This document shows positions 16,817 to 26,895 of a stretch of 64,000 nt of DNA, piece by piece. The notes under the pieces are model-generated. The model did not search any database and was not told the DNA's origin. It saw only the letters and a list, made by a program, of their open reading frames with translations. The position numbers and the translations under genes are program-made. Position 1 is the stretch's first letter. Every line of letters starts with the position of its first letter. Origin of the DNA: Pseudomonas entomophila L48 (GTDB lineage Bacteria > Pseudomonadota > Gammaproteobacteria > Pseudomonadales > Pseudomonadaceae); NCBI RefSeq assembly GCF_000026105.1, contig NC_008027.1, forward strand, positions 3,733,501 through 3,797,500, in the 5' to 3' direction.

Positions 16817-18067
16817 ATGAACCCGGAAAGTATCAGCCAATCCATCGCCATCGTTCACCCGATCACACTTTCCCATGGCCGCAACGCTGAAGTCTGGGAC
16901 ACCGATGGCAAGCGCTACATCGACTTCGTCGGTGGTATCGGCGTGCTCAACCTGGGCCATTGCAACCCCGCCGTGGTCGAGGCGATCCAGCAGCAGGCCA
17001 CGCGCCTGACCCACTACGCCTTCAACGCCGCGCCCCACGGCCCATACCTGGAGCTGATGGAGCGCCTGCGCCAGTTCGTCCCGGTCAGCTACCCACTGGC
17101 GGGCATGCTCACCAACAGCGGCGCGGAAGCGGCGGAAAACGCCCTCAAGGTCGCCCGCGCCGCCACCGGCAAGCGTGCGATCGTCGCCTTTGACGGCGGT
17201 TTCCACGGACGCACCCTGGCCACCCTCAACCTCAACGGCAAGGTCGCGCCGTACAAGCAGCGTGTGGGCGAATTGCCCGGCCCGGTCTATCACCTGCCCT
17301 ACCCCAGCCCGGACACCGGCGTGAGCTGCGAGCAGGCACTGAAAGCCATGGAGCGCCTGTTCAGCGTGGAGCTGGCGGTGGAGGACGTGGCGGCGTTCAT
17401 CTTCGAACCGGTGCAAGGCGAAGGCGGCTTCCTCGCCCTCGACCCCGCCTTCGCCCAAGCCCTTCGGCGCTTCTGCGACGAGCACGGGATCCTGATCATC
17501 ATCGACGAGATTCAGTCCGGCTTTGGCCGCACCGGCCAGCGCTTTGCCTTCCCCAGGCTGGGTATCGAACCGGACTTGCTGCTGCTGGCCAAGAGCATTG
17601 CCGGTGGCATGCCACTGGGTGCGGTGGTCGGGCGACAGGCGATCATGGGCGCGCTGCCCAAGGGCGGGCTGGGCGGCACCTATTCCGGCAACCCGATCGC
17701 CTGCGCGGCGGCGCTGGCGAGCCTAGCGCAGATGACCGACACCAATATCGCCACCTGGGGCGAGCGCCAGGAACAGGCCATCATGGCGCGTCATGCACGC
17801 TGGCAGGCATCTGGCGTGTGTGCCGGGCTCGGACGCCTGACAGGTACCGGCGCGATGCGCGGGCTCGAGTTCGTAAACCCGGACGGCAGCCCGGCACCGG
17901 CGCTGCTGGCCAAGGTGCTGGAGACGGCTCGCAGCAGAGGCTTGCTGCTGATGCCCAGTGGCAAGGCACGGCACATCATCCGCCTGCTGGCCCCACTGAC
18001 CATTGAGCCTGAAGTGCTCGAGGAAGGGCTGGACATCCTCGAGCAGTGCCTCATGGAACTGAACTGA
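16817..18067 (+). CDS. gabT: Class III aminotransferase, 4-aminobutyrate transaminase-like
   Basis: 416 residues of the PLP-dependent class III aminotransferases. PLP ligands are recognisable: the GxxxAEN element in LTNSGAEAAENALK, GFHGRTLATL, the Asp in IIIDEIQSGFGR (D230) and the Schiff-base Lys in LLLAKSIAGGMPLGAV (K259). The reaction is expected to be transfer of the omega-amino group of GABA or a similar compound to 2-oxoglutarate. The presence of GabP-like and LysR genes nearby supports this. Acetylornithine aminotransferase is a related alternative. It converges with the next gene, with only three bases between stops. Confidence 0.87.
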   Translation: MNPESISQSIAIVHPITLSHGRNAEVWDTDGKRYIDFVGGIGVLNLGHCNPAVVEAIQQQATRLTHYAFNAAPHGPYLELMERLRQFVPVSYPLAGMLTNSGAEAAENALKVARAATGKRAIVAFDGGFHGRTLATLNLNGKVAPYKQRVGELPGPVYHLPYPSPDTGVSCEQALKAMERLFSVELAVEDVAAFIFEPVQGEGGFLALDPAFAQALRRFCDEHGILIIIDEIQSGFGRTGQRFAFPRLGIEPDLLLLAKSIAGGMPLGAVVGRQAIMGALPKGGLGGTYSGNPIACAAALASLAQMTDTNIATWGERQEQAIMARHARWQASGVCAGLGRLTGTGAMRGLEFVNPDGSPAPALLAKVLETARSRGLLLMPSGKARHIIRLLAPLTIEPEVLEEGLDILEQCLMELN

Positions 18068-18070
18068 ACG

Positions 18071-18373
18071 TTACAGGCCCAGCTCTTCGGGGGTGGGCAT
18101 GTCGCACTCGAAGGCAATCCAGCCGCCTTCGAGTTCGGCGTGGCCGTTGACGATCAAGCCGTAGTAGGTCAAGCCGTTCTCCAGCGTGACGCAGATGTGC
18201 GTGGCGCCTTTTTCCGGTGCCGCGAGCGTACCGACGAAATGCACCTTCTTCAGGACTTCGGTCACCGCCTCGAGGCCGACGCGCATGTTGGTGTTTTCCG
18301 AAGCCTCGGTATCGCCCCCACGGTCTTCGGCGCTGACGGTCACGGTGGCGATGTACGGGTACTTGGTGCTCAA
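18071..18373 (-). CDS. Small conserved hypothetical protein (100 aa)
   Basis: The frame reads from a TTG at 18373 (MSTKYPYIATVTV...) preceded by GAGG eight bases upstream; no ATG offers a better start. Visible features are a conserved-looking ALGAE-free acidic profile, CVTLENGLTYYGLIVNGHAELEGGWIAFECDMPTPEELGL at the C-terminus in shortened form, and no signal peptide or membrane segment. It looks like a small cytoplasmic Pseudomonas-specific protein (possibly the family annotated DUF5629, from memory). No function can be assigned. It is divergent from the next small gene. Confidence 0.65.
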   Translation of the reverse strand: MSTKYPYIATVTVSAEDRGGDTEASENTNMRVGLEAVTEVLKKVHFVGTLAAPEKGATHICVTLENGLTYYGLIVNGHAELEGGWIAFECDMPTPEELGL

Positions 18374-18451
18374 GCGGGTTACCTCGGGTGGAGTGGATGG
18401 TAGAACGGCGCCTAGGGTACGGCAGCCACACCTGGTTGTCTGCAACGACCT

Positions 18452-18475
18452 GTTCGCCGGCAAGCCGGCTCCTAC
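18452..18475 (-). repeat. Single REP unit
   Basis: TTCGCCGGCAAGCCGGCTCC followed by TAC: an unpaired unit between two divergent small genes. Confidence 0.8.
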
Positions 18476-18578
18476 GGATCTGCGCATTGCCCGTGGGAGC
18501 CGCCGATGCACATGGCCTCGCCCGCCCCGATCTGTTAGGGTGCCCGCCGATGCACGCCACACCACGCGAGGATACCGA

Positions 18579-19007
18579 GTGAGCGCCGAACAACCCCTGA
18601 TCGCCGACCTGTTCGAGGTCGACAAACGCCTGACCCTCAAGCCCGTCGTGGACTTCAACAGCTACCTGCGCAACGCCTTCGGCGACGGCCCCTGCCGCTG
18701 CCACCGCTGCGTCGAGGGCGCCGGCGACGAGAGCGGCTACGAGCACCGCCACAGTTTCGAACTGGAAGGCCGCACCCTGCACCGCCGCTTCGCCAGCACC
18801 ACTGGCAGCGACGTGCTGATGGCACTGAAAAAGGCCTGGCTGTCCTACACCAAGGCTGAGCTGATTACCGTCGGCGTGCTGGACATGACCACCCTGAAAG
18901 CCTTCACCGAAGCCGCCCTGCACGAACGCCTGCTGGCCCTGCTGCCTGCCAGCGGCCTGGCGCGCGAAGTCGATGGCCAGTGGCAGTTGCAGGTGCTCGC
19001 CGACTGA
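18579..19007 (+). CDS. Conserved hypothetical protein with Cys cluster (142 aa)
   Basis: Start GTG at 18579 after GCGAGGA. Near the N-terminus is a C-R-C-H-R-C cluster (C39, C41, C44) that could bind a metal such as zinc; the rest is a mixed alpha/beta cytoplasmic sequence with [16 protein letters not shown] and a C-terminal helical part ending [12 protein letters not shown]. No family was recognised. It lies 68 bases upstream of the EF-G gene in the same direction, so the two may be co-transcribed, which would hint at a translation-related role; that is inference. Confidence 0.7.
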   Translation: MSAEQPLIADLFEVDKRLTLKPVVDFNSYLRNAFGDGPCRCHRCVEGAGDESGYEHRHSFELEGRTLHRRFASTTGSDVLMALKKAWLSYTKAELITVGVLDMTTLKAFTEAALHERLLALLPASGLAREVDGQWQLQVLAD

Positions 19008-19075
19008 CGGTCGCCCCGGCAGGATTCTCCCGCTCTGCTACCTTGGGAGAATCCTCACCCACAGGTGACCCGACC

Positions 19076-21187
19076 ATGGCCCGCACGACCCCCATCGAGC
19101 TGTACCGCAACATCGGTATCGTTGCCCACGTGGATGCCGGCAAGACCACCACCACCGAGCGGATCCTGTTCTACACCGGGGTCAACCACAAGATGGGCGA
19201 GGTGCACGACGGCGCCGCGACCATGGACTGGATGGCCCAGGAGCAGGAGCGCGGCATCACCATCACCTCGGCGGCCACCACCGCGTTCTGGCAGGGCTCG
19301 ACCAAGCAGTTCGCCGACAAGTACCGCTTCAACATCATCGACACCCCCGGCCACGTCGACTTCACCATCGAGGTGGAGCGCTCGTTGCGTGTGCTCGATG
19401 GCGCGGTGGTGGTGTTCAGCGGCGCCGACGGCGTCGAGCCGCAATCCGAGACCGTGTGGCGCCAAGCCAACAAGTACCATGTGCCGCGCCTGGCCTACAT
19501 CAACAAGATGGACCGCCAGGGCGCGGACTTCCTGCGCGTGGTCAAGCAGATCGACAAGCGCCTGGGGCACCACCCGGTGCCGATCCAGCTAGCCATCGGC
19601 GCCGAGGAAAACTTCATCGGCCAGATCGACCTGGTGAAGATGAAAGCCATCTACTGGAACGACGCCGACCAGGGCACCAGCTATCGCGAAGAAGAAATTC
19701 CGGCCGAGCTCAAGGCACTGGCCGATGAATGGCGCGCGCACATGATCGAAGCAGCGGCCGAAGCCAACGACGAGCTGACCATGAAATTCCTCGATGGCGA
19801 GGAGCTGACCATCGATGAAATCAAGGCAGCCCTACGCCAGCGCACCATCGCCAATGAAATCGTGCCGACCATCCTCGGCTCGTCATTCAAGAACAAAGGC
19901 GTACCGCTGATGCTCGACGCGGTGATCGACTACCTCCCCGCCCCTTCCGAAATCCCGGCGATCAAGGGCACCGACCCGGACCACGAAGACAAGCACCTGG
20001 AGCGCCATGCCGACGACAAGGAGCCCTTCTCGGCCCTGGCCTTCAAGATCGCCACCGACCCATTCGTCGGCACCCTGACCTTCGCCCGGGTGTATTCCGG
20101 TGTGCTCAGCTCCGGCAACGCGGTGCTCAATTCGGTCAAGGGCAAGAAGGAACGCATCGGCCGCATGGTGCAGATGCACGCCAACCAGCGCGCCGAGATC
20201 AAGGACGTGTGTGCCGGTGACATCGCCGCGCTGATCGGCATGAAGGACGTCACCACCGGCGACACCCTGTGCGATATCGACAAGCCAATCATCCTCGAAC
20301 GCATGGATTTCCCCGACCCAGTTATCTCGGTGGCCGTGGAGCCGAAGACCAAGGGCGACCAGGAGAAGATGGGCATCGCCTTGAGCAAGCTGGCCCAGGA
20401 AGACCCGTCGTTCCGGGTCAAGACCGACGAAGAGACCGGCCAGACCATCATTTCGGGCATGGGCGAACTGCACCTGGACATCATCGTCGACCGCATGCGC
20501 CGCGAGTTCAACGTCGAGGCCAACATCGGCAAGCCGCAAGTGGCCTACCGCGAGAAGATCCGCAACACCTGCGAGATCGAGGGGCGCTTCGTTCGCCAGT
20601 CGGGCGGTCGTGGCCAGTACGGCCATTGCTGGATCCGTTTCGCCCCGGGCGATGAAGGCAAGGAAGGGCTGGAGTTCGTCAACGAAATCGTCGGCGGCGT
20701 GGTCCCGCGCGAGTACATCCCGGCCATCCAGAAAGGCATCGAGGAGCAGATGAAGAACGGCGTGCTCGCCGGTTATCCACTGATCAACCTCAAGGCCGCG
20801 GTGTACGACGGTTCGTACCACGATGTCGACTCCAACGAGATGGCCTACAAGATCGCCGCCTCGATGGCCACCAAGCAGCTGTCGCAGAAAGGCGGCGCGG
20901 TGCTGCTGGAACCGGTGATGAAAGTCGAGGTGGTGACGCCCGAGGAGTACCAGGGCGACATCATGGGCGACCTGAGCCGGCGCCGGGGGATGATCCAGGA
21001 TGGCGACGAGACGCCGGCCGGCAAGGTGATCCGCGCCGAGGTGCCGTTGGGCGAGATGTTCGGCTACGCCACCTCGATGCGCTCGATGACCCAGGGGCGG
21101 GCCAGCTACACGATGGAGTTCACCCGCTATGCCGAGGCACCGGCGAGCATTGCCGATGCCATCGTCAAGAAGAACCGCGGAGAATGA
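19076..21187 (+). CDS. fusA: Translation elongation factor G (second copy type)
   Basis: 703 residues, full-length EF-G GTPase driving ribosomal translocation. G-domain motifs: [15 protein letters not shown] (P-loop), [11 protein letters not shown] (switch I), DTPGHVDF (G3), NKMDRQGAD (G4). Domains II-V follow, including [14 protein letters not shown] and [17 protein letters not shown]. In P. putida one fusA lies in the str operon with rpsL, rpsG and tufA; here the gene is outside that context, beside small genes and a SulP transporter, so it is probably the second paralogue (fusB/fusA2). AGGTG precedes ATG 19076. Confidence 0.95.
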   Translation: MARTTPIELYRNIGIVAHVDAGKTTTTERILFYTGVNHKMGEVHDGAATMDWMAQEQERGITITSAATTAFWQGSTKQFADKYRFNIIDTPGHVDFTIEVERSLRVLDGAVVVFSGADGVEPQSETVWRQANKYHVPRLAYINKMDRQGADFLRVVKQIDKRLGHHPVPIQLAIGAEENFIGQIDLVKMKAIYWNDADQGTSYREEEIPAELKALADEWRAHMIEAAAEANDELTMKFLDGEELTIDEIKAALRQRTIANEIVPTILGSSFKNKGVPLMLDAVIDYLPAPSEIPAIKGTDPDHEDKHLERHADDKEPFSALAFKIATDPFVGTLTFARVYSGVLSSGNAVLNSVKGKKERIGRMVQMHANQRAEIKDVCAGDIAALIGMKDVTTGDTLCDIDKPIILERMDFPDPVISVAVEPKTKGDQEKMGIALSKLAQEDPSFRVKTDEETGQTIISGMGELHLDIIVDRMRREFNVEANIGKPQVAYREKIRNTCEIEGRFVRQSGGRGQYGHCWIRFAPGDEGKEGLEFVNEIVGGVVPREYIPAIQKGIEEQMKNGVLAGYPLINLKAAVYDGSYHDVDSNEMAYKIAASMATKQLSQKGGAVLLEPVMKVEVVTPEEYQGDIMGDLSRRRGMIQDGDETPAGKVIRAEVPLGEMFGYATSMRSMTQGRASYTMEFTRYAEAPASIADAIVKKNRGE

Positions 21188-21192
21188 TGATG

Positions 21193-21255
21193 CGGTTCGC
21201 CGGCAAGCCGGCTCCTACAACGCGATCCAGTAGGAGCCGGCTTGCCGGCGAACCC
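21193..21255. repeat. REP inverted pair
   Basis: GGTTCGCCGGCAAGCCGGCTCC...GGAGCCGGCTTGCCGGCGAACC separated by a short spacer, between the convergent EF-G and SulP genes. Confidence 0.93.
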
Positions 21256-21278
21256 GCCAGCTCAGGCACCACGCGCTC

Positions 21279-22721
21279 TCAATGCTGCTCCCCCGCCCGC
21301 TTGAGCAGCTTCTTGCAGCGCTCCGACAAGTGCACCACCCGCAGCTGCTTGCCCGCCTTGGCGTAACGCTCACGCAAGGTCTGCAACGCCGCAATCGCCG
21401 AATAATCGACAAAGCTCAGGTGCTGGCAATCCAGGGTGACCTTGACCGGATCGTTGGCCGGGTCGAACTGGTTCAGGAACGGCGTGGTCGAGGCAAAGAA
21501 CAGCGTGCCATGCACCTGGTAACGCTTGCCGCCCTCGCCGTCCTCATGGCTGTCCGCATACAGCTCCCGCGCATGCTGCCAGGCGAAGTTGATCGCGGCG
21601 ATGACGATCCCGAACATCACCGCCATGGCCAGGTCGGTGAACACCGTGACCACTGTCACCGCGACAATCGCCAGCACATCGCTCACCGGCACTTTGTTCA
21701 ACACCCGCAAGGAGGCCCAGGCAAACGTCTGCTGGGCCACCACGAACATCACCCCCACCAGCGCCGCCAGCGGGATACGCTCGATCAGCGGCGACAGGAA
21801 CAGCACGAACAGCAGGATCATCACCCCGGCTACCACGCCAGAAAGCCGCCCACGCCCATTGGAGCTCAGGTTGATCACGGTCTGGCCGATCATCGCGCAG
21901 CCGCCCATGCCACCGCACAGGCCCGAGACCATGTTGGCCGCCCCCAGCGCCACGCATTCGCGGTCCGGGTAGCCGCGGCTCTCGGTGATCTCGTCGGTGA
22001 GGTTGAGGGTCAGCAGGGTTTCCAGCAGACCGACCATGGCCATCAGGAATGCATAGGGCGCGATGATCTTCAGGGTCTCGAGGTCCCAGGGCACATCAGG
22101 CAGGGCCAATTGCGGCAAACCTCCGGCGATGTGCGCCATGTCGCCGAGGGTGCGGGTCGGCAGGCCGAGCAGGTAGACCAGCAGGCCGACACCGAGGATC
22201 GCCACCAGTGCCGGCGGCACCGCCCGGGTCAGCTTTGGCAGTAAGTAGACCACCAGCATGGTCAGCGCCACCAGCCCGATCATCAGGTACAGCGGCGTAC
22301 CACTGAGCCAGTGGCCGCCCTCCTTGAAGTGCTCCAGCTGGGCCAGGGCGATGACGATGGCCAAGCCGTTGACGAAGCCGAGCATCACCGGGTACGGCAC
22401 CAGGCGTACCAGCTTGCCCAGGCGCAACACGCCGAACAGGATCATCACCACCCCGCCGAGCAGCACCGTTGCCAGCAGGTACTGGGCACCGTGCTGCACC
22501 ACCAGGGCGACGATGACCACGGCCATGGAACCGGCTGCGCCGGAGATCATGCCCGGGCGGCCACCGAACAGCGCGGTCAGGGTGCAGATGATGAAAGCGC
22601 CATACAGGCCCATCAGCGGGTTGAGGTGGGCCACCAGGGCGAAGGCGATGCACTCGGGCACCAGGGCGAACGAGGTGGTGAGGCCGGCGAGCAGGTCGGC
22701 GCGTAGACGAGCAGGTTTCAT
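21279..22721 (-). CDS. SulP family anion transporter with C-terminal STAS domain
   Basis: 480 residues: an inner-membrane SulP transporter core of about 10-14 helices beginning DLLAGLTTSFALVPECIAFALVA (the conserved first-helix pattern) with LSSNGRGRLSGVVAGV in the second repeat, then a STAS domain (about residues 390-480) with DCQHLSFVDYSAIAAL. Family members carry sulfate, bicarbonate, dicarboxylates or other anions; the substrate is not deducible. The start follows AGGA by five bases. There is no linked carbonic anhydrase or cys gene in the window. Confidence 0.9.
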   Translation of the reverse strand: MKPARLRADLLAGLTTSFALVPECIAFALVAHLNPLMGLYGAFIICTLTALFGGRPGMISGAAGSMAVVIVALVVQHGAQYLLATVLLGGVVMILFGVLRLGKLVRLVPYPVMLGFVNGLAIVIALAQLEHFKEGGHWLSGTPLYLMIGLVALTMLVVYLLPKLTRAVPPALVAILGVGLLVYLLGLPTRTLGDMAHIAGGLPQLALPDVPWDLETLKIIAPYAFLMAMVGLLETLLTLNLTDEITESRGYPDRECVALGAANMVSGLCGGMGGCAMIGQTVINLSSNGRGRLSGVVAGVMILLFVLFLSPLIERIPLAALVGVMFVVAQQTFAWASLRVLNKVPVSDVLAIVAVTVVTVFTDLAMAVMFGIVIAAINFAWQHARELYADSHEDGEGGKRYQVHGTLFFASTTPFLNQFDPANDPVKVTLDCQHLSFVDYSAIAALQTLRERYAKAGKQLRVVHLSERCKKLLKRAGEQH

Positions 22722-22802
22722 GAGGGTCCTGTGCAGGAGGCGAAGGCGACACACTTTCTTTGTGGGAGATTGCCCGCCCTTCGGGCTGCGCCGGGGTCCG
22801 TT

Positions 22803-22886
22803 GTAGGAGCGGCTTTAGCCGCGATGCAGGCCACGCGGTGCCCGGCACCCGCTTCGCGGGTGATCGCGGCTAAAGCCGCTCCTACA
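22803..22886. repeat. REP inverted pair (GCGGCTTTAGCCGC family)
   Basis: GTAGGAGCGGCTTTAGCCGCGAT and its complement, with inner CGCGG and GCGGGTGATCGCGG blocks, upstream of the SulP gene. Confidence 0.92.
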
Positions 22887-23059
22887 GGGGGCGTGCCAAA
22901 TCAATGGGCGGGTGAAACTGAAATTCGAGGGTTGATGTTACGGAATTTGCCTCGCAGCAGCCAGTCACCACCCCACCCTTTCATGTGCCTGTGATCCAGG
23001 CCCGGCAAGATGCCGACAAATTTGCCATCATGTTCATTCCACCCGCGGAGATCATGGAC

Positions 23060-23794
23060 ATGCCGCTACGCCCCCTCATCGCCTCCCTGCTGCTGGCCGC
23101 CAGCCTAACCGCCCAGGCCGCCACCGAGGTCATCCCCCTGCAACACCGCGGCAGCGCCGAACTGCTGCCCGCCGCCCAGTCCTTCCTGGGCAAGGACGGC
23201 ACCGTCAGCACCTTCGAGGACAAGCTGATCGTCAACGCCTCCCCCGAGCGCATCGACGACCTGCGCAGCCTGCTGCAGCAACTCGATACCGCGCCCAAGC
23301 GCCTGCTGATCAGCGTCGACAACAATGACAGCAACTTCCAGGACAACCACGGCAACGCACGGGTCATCCAGTACGGCACCAGCAACCGCGATGGCGGCAT
23401 GCAGCAGGTGCAAGCCAGCGAGGGGCAGCCAGCGCTGATCCAGGTCGGCCAGAGCGTCCCGATCACCAGCACCGCCACCGACGGCTACGGGCGCCTGCAA
23501 ACCAACACCGAGTACCGCAACGTCACCCAGGGTTTCTATGTCACGCCACGCCTGAGCGGCGACACGGTGCGCCTGCAGATCAGCACCAACAACGACCGCA
23601 TGAGCCAGGAGCGCCCCGATGTAGTGAAGGTACAAAGCACCGACACGACCGTCACCGGCAAGCTCGGCGAGTGGATCACCCTGGCCGGATACAACCAGCA
23701 GAGCCAAGCCGATATCAGTGCGTCAAGCCGCACCTACAGCACCCAGCGCGGTGAAAACATGACTTTGCGTGTCAAAGTCGACCTTCTCGACTGA
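23060..23794 (+). CDS. Orphan secretin-domain periplasmic protein
   Basis: 244 residues. Signal peptide with cleavage near LTAQAATE; then an N0/N1-like mini-domain (ATEVIPLQHRGSAELLPAAQSFLGKDGTVSTFEDKLIVNASPERIDDLRSLLQQLDTAP, shortened description: the secretin 'short domain' pattern) and a C-terminal beta-rich part with GQSVPIT...LRVKVDLLD similar to the start of a secretin barrel but far too short for a pore. No type II, type IV pilus or phage secretion genes are nearby. GGAG lies nine bases before ATG 23060; an ATG two codons earlier is possible. A regulatory or assembly role is guesswork. Confidence 0.75.
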   Translation: MPLRPLIASLLLAASLTAQAATEVIPLQHRGSAELLPAAQSFLGKDGTVSTFEDKLIVNASPERIDDLRSLLQQLDTAPKRLLISVDNNDSNFQDNHGNARVIQYGTSNRDGGMQQVQASEGQPALIQVGQSVPITSTATDGYGRLQTNTEYRNVTQGFYVTPRLSGDTVRLQISTNNDRMSQERPDVVKVQSTDTTVTGKLGEWITLAGYNQQSQADISASSRTYSTQRGENMTLRVKVDLLD

Positions 23795-23804
23795 ATCCAG
23801 GCAA

Positions 23805-23831
23805 TTCAAGGCCTCGACCAAAGGCCTTGAA
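23805..23831 (+). terminator. Hairpin terminator after the secretin-like gene
   Basis: TTCAAGGCCT and AGGCCTTGAA form a perfect 10-base stem around a seven-base loop, 10 bases after the stop at 23794. No T run follows, so termination may be weak. Confidence 0.5.
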
Positions 23832-23861
23832 ACTGACCGCAGAGTCGCATTAGACCAAAGA

Positions 23862-23887
23862 TGTAGTAAGCGCAAAAAAGCACTACA
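23862..23887. promoter_or_regulatory. TGTAGT-N14-ACTACA inverted repeat upstream of aceA (RccR-like half-sites)
   Basis: Exact inverted half-sites TGTAGT (23862-23867) and ACTACA (23882-23887), immediately before a TTGACA -35 box. From memory, the Pseudomonas carbon regulator RccR recognises TGTAGT/ACTACA half-sites and controls aceA; the assignment here is by pattern only. Confidence 0.55.
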
Positions 23888-23893
23888 AAACAT

Positions 23894-23923
23894 TTGACAG
23901 GCTCTTTTTGGCAAAGGCATGAT
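23894..23923 (+). promoter_or_regulatory. Sigma70-like promoter of aceA
   Basis: Consensus TTGACA at 23894-23899 and CATGAT at 23918-23923, 18 bases apart, directly after the inverted repeat. Confidence 0.5.
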
Positions 23924-24290
23924 GGCCTCGCTCCCGCTAATCAGAGGCCCTGGCAAGGGTCTTCGGAGCGCCCTCCCCACCACCCGCGGAGGCGCTTCGT
24001 GTCCATACGGCCCATAAGGCGGTTCGACGGGATTGCGACTGCAACGAAGAAGTTGTCCCGAGGGACGGAAGCGCATCACCGCAGTTCTGGCAATCGCGTC
24101 GCACCGCAGCAAGGCAACCACGAGCCGACCTGCAGGGCACACCTTCGCCTGGCCTGCACACCCTTCCCCTTCGCACCTCCTCCGTTCGCCGCCGCACTCC
24201 CCCGGACAGCACAGCCGCCAGGCCCTCTGACCCGCGTATCCGAGCATCAGCACAATTACACTCAAGATCGATGCGACGAGGTTTATTTCC

Positions 24291-25616
<1,326 letters not shown>

Positions 25617-25633
25617 TAGTGGCTTGCTGAAAG

Positions 25634-25669
25634 AGGCCCAGGGCTTGCGAAAGCCCTGGGCCTTTTTTT
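25634..25669 (+). terminator. Intrinsic terminator of aceA
   Basis: Stem AGGCCCAGGGCTT / AAGCCCTGGGCCT with a three- to four-base loop followed by seven T, 17 bases after the aceA stop. Confidence 0.95.
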
Positions 25670-25677
25670 GTTCGCCT

Positions 25678-25762
25678 GTAGGAGCCGGCCTTGCCGGCGA
25701 ACACCGGCACAGCCGGTGCCATCCATCGCGTCGCCTGCTTCGCCAGCAAGGCTGGCTCCTAC
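25678..25762. repeat. REP inverted pair with inner hairpin
   Basis: GTAGGAGCCGGCCTTGCCGG and TCGCCAGCAAGGCTGGCTCC arms flank an inner ACACCGGC-ACA-GCCGGTG palindrome. Located between the aceA terminator and the lysoplasmalogenase gene. Confidence 0.9.
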
Positions 25763-25852
25763 GGTTCGAGGCAGGCCTGGGCAAACAGGTGCGAACGGGC
25801 AATATCCGGGATCAGGTCTAAGCTTGAGGCTACCCCATAGCAAGGACTGCCC

Positions 25853-26515
25853 ATGCCCCGCCCTGGCCACCTGTTCCTCATCGCCGCCGCAGCCGCCGCC
25901 TGCTATCTATATGCACTGGCGAGCGACAACGCGCTGCTCGGCCTGCTGGTCAAGCCCATTCCGGTGCTGGCCCTGATTGCCTGGCTGAGCACAACACCCG
26001 CCACGCCCTACCGCCGCTGGATCATGCTCGGCCTGGCCTTCTCGGTACTTGGCGACATCTTGCTGGCCATCCCCCACGACCTGTTCGTGTTCGGCCTGGC
26101 CGCGTTTCTCTGCGCGCACCTGGCCTACCTGCGCGGCTATTGCACGCTCACGTTGCGCCCAAACTACCCGGCCCTGGCCTTCGCCCTGGTGGTCGGCGGC
26201 TCGCTGTTCAGCCTGCTCGCCAGCCACGGCCTCGGTCCACTGCTCATACCGGTGGCGTTCTACGCCCTGGCCATCGGCGCCATGCTCTGGCGCGCGCTCG
26301 CCTGCGGCGGCCTGGCCGCGCTGGGTGCCTGCGCCTTCGTGTTCTCCGACAGCCTGATCGGCATCGACCGCTTCGTCAGCCCGTTCGCCGCCGCCGAGTA
26401 CCTGATCATCCTCTGCTACTGGCTTGGGCAGTGGCTGATCGCCGCCTCGGTCATGCGGCACTCAACTGCACAAGTATTGACCCAGAGCGGTGCGAGCCGC
26501 CTCGGAAGCTGCTAG
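25853..26515 (+). CDS. Lysoplasmalogenase family membrane protein (YhhN/TMEM86)
   Basis: 220 residues, about 8 membrane helices, matching the YhhN family: KPIPVLALIAWL after the first helix, FSVLGDILLAIP with the conserved Asp, and FVFSDSLIGIDRF with the second conserved Asp pair. Family enzymes hydrolyse the vinyl ether bond of lysoplasmalogens, although the bacterial substrate is uncertain. AAGGA precedes the ATG. It sits alone between aceA and the nuo operon; the low-GC nuo promoter region begins soon after its stop. Confidence 0.85.
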   Translation: MPRPGHLFLIAAAAAACYLYALASDNALLGLLVKPIPVLALIAWLSTTPATPYRRWIMLGLAFSVLGDILLAIPHDLFVFGLAAFLCAHLAYLRGYCTLTLRPNYPALAFALVVGGSLFSLLASHGLGPLLIPVAFYALAIGAMLWRALACGGLAALGACAFVFSDSLIGIDRFVSPFAAAEYLIILCYWLGQWLIAASVMRHSTAQVLTQSGASRLGSC

Positions 26516-26605
26516 AACGAGAGTTTTTCGCATTTGCAAGTGGGCAGATTGCCCGAGGAACTTTACAAGGCTCAGAAACGCTAAAACATTACAGCCCAAG
26601 CTAAA

Positions 26606-26620
26606 TGATATTAATTATCA
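26606..26620. promoter_or_regulatory. Fur-like box upstream of nuoA
   Basis: TGATATTAATTATCA agrees with the 7-1-7 Fur consensus TGATAATNATTATCA at every defined position but one. It lies about 290 bases before nuoA and 140 bases before the predicted -35 box. The surrounding AT-rich sequence raises the chance of a coincidental match. Confidence 0.5.
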
Positions 26621-26757
26621 TTACACAACTAAGCGGTCGTTACGCGAGGCAAGAAACATAATTAACAAAACCGCGCGCAATGCCCGAAAATCAAGGGTTT
26701 CAGCCAGTTAGAGATGATTTTTGTTCTTAAACCTACGAATAAATTTGCAACGGAAAT

Positions 26758-26786
26758 TTTACTTGCTCTGGGTTTACCCATAAAAT
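26758..26786 (+). promoter_or_regulatory. Sigma70-like promoter of the nuo operon
   Basis: TTTACT (26758-26763), 17-base spacer, TAAAAT (26781-26786), about 110 bases upstream of nuoA. Confidence 0.5.
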
Positions 26787-26895
26787 CAGCGCGATTGATT
26801 CAGCTGCGACATTTGGTCACTGCGTCTGCGACACCACGTCGCCGCTCTACTTATTTCAGACTGCAGAGCTGGGTCTCTGTATAAGGATTTCAAGC

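Larger units (their letters stand above)
23795..24290. other. 496-base regulatory region and long leader of aceA
   Basis: Holds a perfect 10-base hairpin after the upstream stop, a TGTAGT-N14-ACTACA repeat, a sigma70-like promoter, then about 370 bases of C-rich leader to the aceA start. No coding frame was accepted in it. A second promoter nearer aceA is possible. Confidence 0.65.
26516..26895. other. 380-base AT-rich promoter region of the nuo operon
   Basis: Markedly lower GC than its surroundings. It holds a Fur-like box (26606-26620) and a sigma70-like promoter (26758-26786), leaving a leader of about 100 bases before nuoA. The 73-codon frame at 26490-26711 has no support. Confidence 0.7.

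Noticed and set aside
26490..26711. 73-codon frame before nuoA
   Set aside because: It lies in the AT-rich promoter region, overlaps the preceding gene and has no recognisable features.
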